From: Neostapfia colusana
Lineage: Eukaryota > Streptophyta > Magnoliopsida > Poales > Poaceae
Length of the DNA: 64,000 nucleotides
Direction: 5' to 3'
Assembly (NCBI GenBank): GCA_030760725.1
Contig: JASWHV010000016.1
Coordinates: 13,197,084-13,261,083 of the forward strand
Below, piece after piece: positions 56,581-64,000 of this stretch. A program made the position numbers and the translations under genes. A model generated the notes under the pieces. It made no database searches. It was not told the DNA's origin and worked only from the letters and a program-made list of their open reading frames with translations. Position 1 is the stretch's first letter. Each line of letters starts with the position of its first letter.

Positions 56581-58575
56581 ATCTCGGGGGAGATAGCGAG
56601 CCCGAGGTGGGACCTCCGTCTCTTCCGATCCCCACACTTCCTCTAAGTTTTGAATTGACCGCTGCCGGAGCACGAACGACCACGGGATCGTGGGAGCGTG
56701 CGCTCACTTGGTGGTTACTTTTACTGCGGCGGTTCCCAAGACTGCCACTTCTGCACGTTGTGGCGCTTTCTTCGGGAACCGCCGAAGTGCCTTGCCGGCT
56801 CATCTTCTCAGGAGACTGACTCCTTGCCCCCACCGCTTCAGTCAGGCGGCTTGGGCCCACCCGTCATCGGCACTCGGTTTAGGAACCGAAGCGGTCGCCG
56901 ACGCGGGGTATCCGAAGAGTTCCGAATCGCTTGGGATCGCACCCGGGAAGGTGTTATATTAAACCTCCATCTGGGTTCATTCCTCTTATAAGGCTTCCAA
57001 CCCCTGCGCCTCCCTCAGGTCCCTGCAGCCTTGTCTTCTTCCATGGCTCTCAACCCGCCTTATGGGGGAAGAATTGCTCTTGGTTCCCTCCAGCGGTCGC
57101 GTCTGCCCCAAGCCTGGGACTCAGGGAGCCTGCCTGCCCTGCCCCTGAGGGTAGTGGAGTCTTCAAAAGAACCGCTGAAGCATCGAAGAGAATCCCAGGC
57201 GGCAGGGTCTCCAAGAACACCGCTGAATACTGCGGAGAGGGCCTCAGGAGCACCCTTGTTGACTCCGGCTTTTGCGCAGGTGATGAAGGTTGGGGGCTCC
57301 AGGGGCACCCTTGTCGTCACCGGCTTTTGCGCAGGTGATGAGGGAACTTCAGGAGAAGGAAACCGCCGATGCACCATGGAGAGTCCCGGGCGGTAGAGTC
57401 TCCAAGAAGGCCGCTGAATACTGCGGAGGGGGCCTCAGGAGCTCCCGTGGTGTCACTGGTTTTTGCGCCGGTGAGGAGGAAGGCGATTCCTGCGCTCTGG
57501 TCATATAGCGAGAGAGTTCCGCCAGGGCTGAAGCCTGGTGATGCGGCCGTTGTTGCAACTTCTGGATTCTGGTCGTGTCGGGAGACCCTTGGGGCTTGTT
57601 CCTTTCTTCTTATCGAGTCTGTAGTCCAGCTCATTGAGCCTCGCTTAATTTGACTCTTTTGGATACTTGTGTCTGCGATGCTTTTTCTCTCCTTCTTGGC
57701 TTTGCCTGGCCGAGTCCTTAGCTCCGCAAGGTACTCAGAGGCCATTTCCATTCTCGGAGCTTTGCACAGACACCCTCCCCGGGTCCTAACCGTGTTAGGG
57801 GCCCCCGGAGGTCTCCGGATCTCGCCCTATGGGGGGCTCCAGATCTGCCTGCCACGTGGCGGGTCCGGAGCTCCTTTCTAAGAGGCGGGAGCTCCGGCCA
57901 TGTTGGACACGTAGGGCTTTCGGAGCCCTCCCTCCGAGGGGGAGGTCCGGCTTCCGCCCACCACGTGGCGAGCTCGGAGCCCTCCCCAAGTGAGGAGAGA
58001 GTTCCGGGCCCGCTGGACACGTGGGGCCCCCGGGCCCTGCCCCTGGTGGAGGGGCAGGTCCCGGTCCTTCCAGTCCCAGGCCGGAGTTGCTGGTAGCTCC
58101 TTTCCTCCTGCTTCATGCAGTCCCTGTTGCCGCAACCTGGAGGCCCTGCACATAGGTAGAGGAAACGTAATTCTCCTTGGGGGCTCCCCCTCCCTTATTT
58201 CATAGTCTTATTTGACTTATAGCCCCTAACCATATGCTTGGTGCTTGGGTACTTGTAGAGAGGGGGAGCTGAGTACATGGCAACCATGCACTGCAAGGGT
58301 GAAAAAACTTAATTCACAATTTAAATGAGTACAAAGGAAGAGCAAAGTAGAGCAGATTTCTTTTCGTACAACTTCCTATAGGAGGAAGGCAGGCTAAACA
58401 TGGAGGCCACAACCCACCCCATTAAGAGGGGAAGCAAGACTCTACGCGCTTGGAGTCGGAACCAGGCAAAGCTGAACGTAGTCCTGGACCGTCCCCTGGG
58501 GTTTAGCTGCTCCGAGCGCTGCTCCTGGACTCTATGGAGTTTATTACGAAAAGAAAGTACTGTCCTATTTTTGCT
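56581..58575 (-). other. 3' untranslated region of E
   Basis: About 2 kb between pol stop and LTR. 57545-58575 matches C's 3' UTR and includes G-box/hairpin modules at about 57845-58060. 57130-57480 holds direct repeats around CCGGCTTTTGCGCAGGTGATG and CGCTGAATACTGCGGAG. On the plus strand (antisense to E) there are TATA-like motifs near 56950-56990 and open frames such as 57031-57396. I recognise no protein in them. Some TAT elements (e.g. Grande) carry an antisense gene here, so a remnant is possible but unproven. Confidence 0.55.
57130..57480. repeat. Imperfect direct repeats in E's 3' UTR
   Basis: The segment around GGCTTTTGCGCAGGTGATG occurs near 57264-57285 and 57322-57345, with a degenerate third copy near 57457-57475. 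GTCTCCAAGAA and CCGCTGAATACTGCGGAG also recur (57208-57240 and 57397-57430). Together they suggest a partly duplicated unit of about 190 bp with an inner ~58-bp duplication. Confidence 0.6.
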
Positions 58576-58598
58576 CTAGGGGTAGAACTTACGGAGGT
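58576..58598 (-). pseudogene. pol: Last codons of E's pol, separated by D
   Basis: The minus strand reads RKFYP and a TAG stop (58576-58578). It completes the integrase frame that D interrupts at 61406. 58594-58598 (GAGGT) is D's left target duplication. Confidence 0.85.
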
Positions 58599-59673
58599 TG
58601 TCGGTACCTGAGATATGGGGTACCCCCGCGCACAGGGTGAAATGCCTAAGGTGCTCGCCCTTCTCCGCAGGGAGAGCTCCGAAGGCGCCACGCGTCTGGC
58701 GGGGCCGGACCTCCCTCTCCTCAGAGGAGAGCTCCGGGCCCGCCACGTGGCATACAGAAGCCGGACCTCCCCCTCCGTGGGAGAGAGGTCCGAAGAAGCC
58801 ACGCGTCCAGCGGGGCAGGACCTCCCTCTCCTCAGAGGTGAGCTCCGGGCCCGCCACGTGGCATGCAGAAGCCAGACCTCCCCCTCCGCGGGAGAGAGGT
58901 CCGAAGGGGCCACGCGTCCAGCGGGGCCGGACCCCCTCTCCTCAGAGGTGAGCTCCGGGCCCGCCACGTGGCTACCTGCCCCCGAGCGGTAGGCAGCGGG
59001 CATAAAGGCGCCCCTCACCTTGCCCGTACAAGGTATTCAAGGCCCGCGTCTTCCCAAGACGCGGAAACGCGGAGCATGCGCCTGTCAGGTGCCGTTGCGT
59101 CCAGTCGCATCACAGACTGGCGCGCGGTGTCAGAACCTGCCAGGTAATAAACGCCACGACAAGACAACCCATGCCGCCCACGCCGTCATCAACCACTACG
59201 CGGCATGGGCAGGGCGGCAAAAGGAAGACTCAGAAGCCTTCGACCGAAGGCAACCACCGGCATAACTACGGATACGGTAGATAATAGACAATCTCCCAGG
59301 GACCACCTGTCGGGTCCCGGCTTCCCTTGTAAGCCGCCCGAGCCTTGGGCTATAAAAGGCTCGGGCAGGCGTCGATAGCAACGGTTCGCATTCTGCAACT
59401 CATACGCTAGCCATACACTCTCAAGCTGTAACTCACCCCCGAGCTCAGGCCCCCGGCCCTGAGCAGCAAGCAATACAGCGAGCTCCGTAGCTCGCCGTGG
59501 ACGTAGGGTTTTACGCTCCGGCGGCCTGAACCACGTAAAACTCCCCGTGTCAAGCTCTCACTAACTCGTCCATTCGCGCAAGCTCTCCGCTAGGATCTAG
59601 CCCCTCCGAAAAAAGAACCTCCGCGGGCTGCCCAGTGCAGGCCCGGGGGAAGTGTCGATCGCACACTTCGACA
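58599..59673 (+). repeat. 5' LTR of D (1,075 bp)
   Basis: TG...CA. G-box/hairpin array at about 58670-58975; TATA box at 59351-59358. By eye about eight differences plus one small indel from the retained part of the 3' LTR. Confidence 0.92.
59351..59358 (+). promoter_or_regulatory. TATA box of D's 5' LTR (TATAAAAG)
   Basis: Conserved family position, within CCTTGGGCTATAAAAGGC. Confidence 0.7.
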
Positions 59674-59675
59674 TT

Positions 59676-59695
59676 TGGCGCGCCAGGTAGGGGGC
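59676..59695 (+). other. Primer binding site of D
   Basis: TGGCGCGCCAGGTAGGGGGC, two bases after the LTR. Confidence 0.7.
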
Positions 59696-59730
59696 TTTTC
59701 CCCTAGCGCGACGAGTTTCCGCCGGCGAAG

Positions 59731-60879
59731 ATGACCAAGCTCCCTTCAGCGGCAAACTCTCCCCCTCCGCATTCACGGCGAACTGTGACCAGCGGAGAGT
59801 ACATGTCGACGCACTCGGGACGGAGTGTGTCGGCACAAGCGGGTAGCCAGCAGCCGACTCCGGCAACGCCGGCTCCGGCTATGCACGCCCCGACCAGCGT
59901 GAGGTCTTCTGCAGCGCTGAGCGTACACCATGGAGGTGCGCTAGCTGCAGCAAGAGCGCTGCTGCGCATCCCACCTGCAGGGGATGCGCCCCATTCAGCG
60001 ACCCAACAATGGGTCCCCGAGGTGGACCGCCTCGTCGTCGCTGCCGCGAACCCTCGGTTCCGGCGAGGGCGGCGTCCAGGGCAACCGGCTGTGTCGCTGA
60101 TGCGCATGCCCATGGTTGACGGACTAACGGCAGATTCCAGCTCCTCCAGGCTCCTGTCGACGGACCTACGAAGGGAACTGGAACGGTGCCACTTGGGGCA
60201 GGACGCCCGAGTGTACCTCGAGCGACGTCGAGAAAGGCGTCGCAACCATGAGGCAGGCGACAGCATGTCATCGGCCTCGACGCAACCAGAGGGACAGGCC
60301 TTCGCTATGCGAGCCCCGCCTCAGGCATATGCTGCGCAGCATATGCCACCACCATATGCGCCGCAAATAGCGGCCCCGGCCTATGGTGCAGCCTTGCCCA
60401 TGCCGGGATACGTGGTGCCAGGCGCGAACCACCTGTTCGCAGCACCAGTACCTGCAGCAGCAGGTGCAGGATGTGCGGCCCTTGCACCCCACCTTCGCTT
60501 CGCAAGGTGGCCGTGCAAGTTTCGCCCGCACTTGCCCGAGAAGTACGACGGAAGCGTCAACCCGGCGGAGTTCCTCCAGATCTACTCCACCGCCGTACTT
60601 GCTGCAGGAGGCGATGAGGCTGTCATGGCCAACTACTTTCCCGTCGCCTTGACCGGCCCAGCCCGGTCCTGGCTCATGAATCCACGTGGCTGGAAGAACG
60701 GTGCTGCCTGCCCCCGAGCGGTAGGCAGCGGGCGTAAAGGCGCCCCTCACCTTGCCCGTACAAGGTATTCAAGGCCCGCGTCTTCCCAAGACGCGGAAAC
60801 GCGGAGCATGCGCCTGTCAGGTGCCGTTGCGTCCAGTCGCATCACAGACTGGCGCGCGGTGTCAGAACCTGCCAGGTAA
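59731..60879 (+). pseudogene. gag: Truncated gag of D fused to LTR sequence
   Basis: The ATG at 59731 (MTKLPSAANS) aligns with the gag start of C. It is open through the Ala/Pro-rich N-terminus and the capsid block (KFRPHLPEKYDGSVNP, 60520-60570) to RSWLMN at 60680. There the capsid breaks off and translation runs into LTR sequence until a stop at 60879, adding about 66 unrelated residues. It would make a partial capsid protein of about 382 residues if expressed. Unlike G and I it has no frameshift before the break and a single N-terminal segment, so it derives from an autonomous-type copy. Confidence 0.85.
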
Positions 60880-61405
60880 TAAACGCCGCGACAAGACAAC
60901 CCATGCCGCCCACTCCGTCATCAACCACTACGCGGCATGGGCAGGGCGGCAAAAGGAAGACTCAGAAGCCTTCGACCGGAGACAACCACCGGCATAACTA
61001 CGGATACGGTAGATAATAGACAATCTCCCCGGGACCACCTGTCGGGTCCCGGCTTCCCTTGTAAGCCGCCCGAGCCTTGGGCTATAAAAGGCTCGGGCAG
61101 GCGTCGATAGCAAGGGTTCGCATTCTGCAACTCATACGCTAGCCTTACACTCTCAAGCTGTAACTCACCCCCGAGCTCAGGCCCCCGGCCCTGAGCAGCA
61201 AGCAATACAGCGAGCTCCGTAGCTCGCCGTGGACGTAGGGTTTTACGCTCCGGCGGCCTGAACCACGTAAAACTCCCCGTGTCAAGCTCTCACTAACTCG
61301 TCCATTCGCGCAAGCTCTCCGCTAGGAACTAGCCCCTCCGAAAAAAGAACCTCCGCGGGCTGCCCAGTGCAGGCCCGGGGGAAGTGTCGATCGCACACTT
61401 CGACA
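60682..61405 (+). repeat. Truncated 3' LTR of D (724 bp)
   Basis: Starts at a CCACGTGGC core inside the G-box array and continues to the normal LTR end. It retains the TATA box (near 61083-61090). Confidence 0.9.
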
Positions 61406-61410
61406 GAGGT

Positions 61411-62028
61411 GTTCTATGTTCCAGGGGTTTGGAAGCAGGTCCCCATCCTCGGTGGAAAGGCGCACACACCCGGGGCGGCATACTTTCGCGACTCGGAAGG
61501 GGCCTTCCCAACTAGGGGAGACTTTGTGGGCCCCTTCGCGAGAAAGTATACGTCGCAACACCAGGTCACCTTCCTGCAGCTCCCGGGCACGCACAGACCT
61601 CTGGTGGTAGCGCCGAAGCGCTTGTCTGTACCGCGCGTTACGGAGTGCCGCATGTAATCGGACCTCGTCGACGAGGTCGATTTCTCCACGCCGGAGGTTG
61701 TCCTGCGTGGCTTCGTCGTAAGCCCGGACACGGTGAGACTTCATGGTGATTTTTGGGGGAAGTACAGCTTCAGCCCCGTACACCATGAAGAAGGGTGTCT
61801 CCCCGGTGGCCCGGCTCTGGGATGTCCGGTAAGCCCATAGTGTGCTCGGAAGCTCATCTACCCAATTGGCACCATGTTTCTTCAGGTTGGTGAAGGTGCG
61901 AGTCTTAAGGCCCCGGAGAATCTCCGCGTTGGCCCTCTCAACTTGCCCATTGCTCCTCGGGTGGGCGACAGAGGCATAGCATATCTGAATGCCAAGGTCC
62001 TCGCAGTAGTCTTGGAATGCTGCGCTGG
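61411..62028 (-). pseudogene. pol: Integrase C-terminal half of E's pol
   Basis: Open on the minus strand from the J boundary: EFQDYCEDLGIQICYASVAH-type core end with the catalytic Glu in GQVERANAE, then the C-terminal region to NPWNIEHL at the D boundary. It has the G that C lacks near 61500, so the true pol end is visible here. Disrupted only by the J and D insertions. 62024-62028 (GCTGG) is J's target duplication. Confidence 0.88.
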
Positions 62029-63154
62029 TGTCGGTACCATCGATATGGGGTACCCCCGCGCACAGGGTAAAATGCCTAAGGTACTCGCCCTTCTCCGCAG
62101 GGAGAGCTCCGAAGGCACCACCCGTCCGGCGGGGCCGGACCTCCCTCTCCTCAGAGGAGAGCTCCGGGCCCGCCACGTGGCATACAGAAGCCGGACCTCC
62201 CCCTCCGTGGGAGAGAGGTCCGAAGACGCCACGCGTCCAGCGGGGCCGGACCTCCCTCTCCGCAGAGGAGAGCTCTGGGCCCGCCATGTGGCATACAGAG
62301 GCTGGGCCTCCCCCTCCGCGGGGAGAGGCCCGGAGGCTCCACGTGCCCCACAGGCCGGACCCTTCTCGCCTCAGAGAAGGGCTCCGGACCCGCCACGTGG
62401 CCATAAGAGCGGTGCTGCCCGCCCCCGAGCGGTAGGTAGCGGGCGTAAAGGCGCCCCACACCTTGCCTGTACAAGGTATTCAAGGCCCGCGTCTTCCCAA
62501 GACGCGGAAGCGCGGAGCACGCGTCTGTCAGGTACCGTTGCGCCCAGTCGCATCACAGACTGGCGCGCGGTGTCAGAACCTGCCAGCCAATAAACGCCGC
62601 GACAAGACATCCCATGCCGCCTGCGCCGTCATCAACCACTACGACTAGCATGCGGCATGGGCAGGGCGGCAAGATGAAGACTCAGAAGCCTTCGACCAGA
62701 GGCAACTACCGGCGTAACTACAGATACGGTAGATATCAGTCAATCTCCCCGGGACCACCTGTCGGGTCCCGGCCCCCCTTGTAAGCCACCCGAGTCTTGG
62801 ACTATAAAAGGCTCGGGTAGGCGACATTAGCAGGGGCTCAGACTCTAGCCATCCGCACCCCTGGGTTCGCATTCTGCAACTCATACGCTAGCCATACACT
62901 CTCAAGCTGTAACTCACCCCCAAGCTCAGGCCCCCGGCCCTGAGCAGCCAGCAATACAGCGAGCTCCATAGCTCGCCGTGGACGTAGGGTTTTACGCTCC
63001 GGCGGCCTGAACCACGTAAAACTTCCCGTGTCAAGCTCTCATTAACTCGTCCATCCGCGCAAGCTCTCCGGTAGGAACTAGCCCCTCCGAAAAAAGAATC
63101 TCCGCGGGCTGCCCAGTGCAGGCCCGGGGGAAGTGTCGATCGCACACTTTGACA
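62029..63154 (+). mobile_element. Element J: solo LTR of the TAT-like family (1,126 bp)
   Basis: A complete LTR (TGTCGGTACC to CACTTTGACA) with no internal region, flanked by GCTGG at 62024-62028 and 63155-63159. G-box/hairpin array at about 62105-62400. TATA box at 62803-62810. It carries about 35 extra bases near 62830-62865 relative to the other LTRs. It splits E's integrase between the second catalytic Asp and the Glu. It arose by recombination between the LTRs of a full element. Confidence 0.95.
62803..62810 (+). promoter_or_regulatory. TATA box of solo LTR J (TATAAAAG)
   Basis: Conserved family position. Transcription would run rightwards, antisense to E's integrase. Confidence 0.65.
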
Positions 63155-63159
63155 GCTGG

Positions 63160-64000
63160 TGAACTGGGTCCCGTTGTCAGTGATGATCCTGTTTGGGACC
63201 CCGAACCGGCAAACAATAGACTTGATGAATTTTACTGCGGATTGTTTGTTGATGGTGACAATTGGTGTAGCTTCCGGCCACTTGGTGAACTTGTTGATAG
63301 CGACATAGAGGTACCGGAATCCCCCGACGGTTCTGGGGAATGGTCCCCGGATGTCCAGCCCCCATACGGCAAACGGCCATGAGGGCGGGATCGTCTGTAC
63401 CGCCTGAGCCGGTGTATGGATCTGCTTGGCGTGGAACTGGCACGCCTTGCAGCTCTCGACCAGCTTGACGGCATCCTGGAGTGCTGTCGGCCAGTAGAAG
63501 CCATGCCGGAAGGCTTTACCGACAAGCGTGCGTGAGGAAGAATGACTTCCATATTCGCCTCCATGGATCTCAGGGAGCAAGTCGCAGCCTTCCCCCTGGG
63601 TTATACACCGCAATAGGATGTGGTTGGCGCCACGCCGGTAGAGATCCCCCTCTACCAGCGCGTACCTCTTAGCCATACGCACAATCCGTTCAGCGGTTAC
63701 ACATTCATTAGGGAGGATGTTGTCTTTCAAGTAGTCCCGGATCTCCGTGATCCATGCATCGGGTCTGACTTGAGCGTCTGGATCTTGAGCGCTGGGTTGC
63801 ACGGAGTCCCCAGTGACGCTTACGATCCTTGGCGGCATCCATGGCTGTAGGGCCGCCGGGACCGCCAGCTTTGAGGTGCTGGGCAAGCCCCCTTCGCCCG
63901 GCTCGGCGGGCAGGGCTGTGGGCCGCAGCAACGTCCTCTCGAAAACTCCTTCGGGCGCAGGGGCTCCGGTGGAAGCCTTCGTTGAAAGGTTGTCGGCTGC
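63160..64000 (-). pseudogene. pol: End of second RNase H and integrase N-terminal half of E
   Basis: From the window edge: the last RNase H motif (AADNLSTKAS), a linker, YALVEGDLYRRG, the zinc-finger region (H...H...CKACQFHAKQIH, about 63530-63415), and the core with Asp in VWGLDIRGPF and Asp in TDNGTQFTS at the J boundary. The frame is open, with no stop in this stretch. With 61411-62028 it would make a complete integrase but for J. Confidence 0.88.

Larger units (their letters stand above)
58599..61405 (+). mobile_element. Element D: internally deleted TAT-like element (2,807 bp)
   Basis: 5' LTR, primer site and gag N-terminal half, then a direct jump at about 60681 into the middle of the 3' LTR. 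The target duplication GAGGT (58594-58598 and 61406-61410) is intact, so one deletion after insertion, or a deleted template, removed the rest of gag, all of pol, the 3' UTR and about 370 bp of the 3' LTR. It lies in E's pol end. Confidence 0.92.
55471..64000 (-). mobile_element. Element E: TAT-like retrotransposon (3' half), hosting D and J
   Basis: Minus-strand order: end of second RNase H at 64000, integrase (63160-64000 and 61411-62028), pol end (58576-58598), 3' UTR (58575-56581), polypurine tract, 3' LTR (56565-55471). It inserted into C's 3' UTR in opposite orientation. D and J interrupt it. Its 5' part is outside the window. The visible pol frame is otherwise open. Confidence 0.9.

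Noticed and set aside
54410..58603. Segmental inverted duplication of host DNA
   Set aside because: The inverted arms are the 3' UTRs of two members of one retroelement family, C and E, in opposite orientation. LTR and pol order explains both sides.

Overview
The window reads as a block of intergenic plant heterochromatin, most likely from a grass. I infer this from Ty3/gypsy elements of two plant lineages, methylation-type C-to-T nonsense changes and dense nesting. I see no host gene, no rRNA or tRNA gene and no prokaryotic feature. Almost every base can be assigned to LTR retrotransposons inserted into one another.

Two lineages are present. (1) Elements A (2718-18139) and B (24267-39699) are near-identical chromoviruses of about 15.4 kb, which I place in the Tekay/Del group. 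They have 4,046-bp LTRs, a primer site for initiator tRNA-Met, a polypurine tract, one gag-pol frame ending in a chromodomain, and an extra 314-codon gene between leader and gag. A has an intact gag-pol and a broken extra gene. B has the reverse. (2) Elements H, G, I, C, E, D and J belong to one TAT-like (RIRE2-like) family with LTRs of about 1.1 kb, a probable tRNA-Arg primer site, and pol carrying a second RNase H. C and E are of the autonomous type. G and I share a frameshifted gag, loss of PR-RT, loss of the integrase core and a 115-bp repeat array, so they form a non-autonomous subfamily. H is a gag fragment sharing a gag duplication with G. D is an internally deleted copy and J a solo LTR.

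Layout, left to right: H (minus, 1-2522), a 22-bp orphan primer-site leader, then G (minus, 2545-43146). G is broken by A in its 3' LTR, by a 3-kb solo LTR (S, 19097-22103) in its 3' UTR, and by B in its second RNase H. Next comes I (minus, 43147-47136), cut by C (plus, from 47137). C is interrupted by E (minus, 55471 to the window end), and E holds D (58599-61405) and solo LTR J (62029-63154). Target duplications confirm A (CGTCC), B (GTCGC), S (GATAG), D (GAGGT) and J (GCTGG). The inferred order is I, then G and C, then E, then D and J. A, B and S entered G, and A and B are the youngest by LTR identity.

Points most worth following: the extra chromovirus gene with a possible dsRBD-like fold; the shared lesions of the non-autonomous TAT subfamily; and arrays of G-box plus hairpin modules in the LTRs of two unrelated families and in a TAT 3' UTR.
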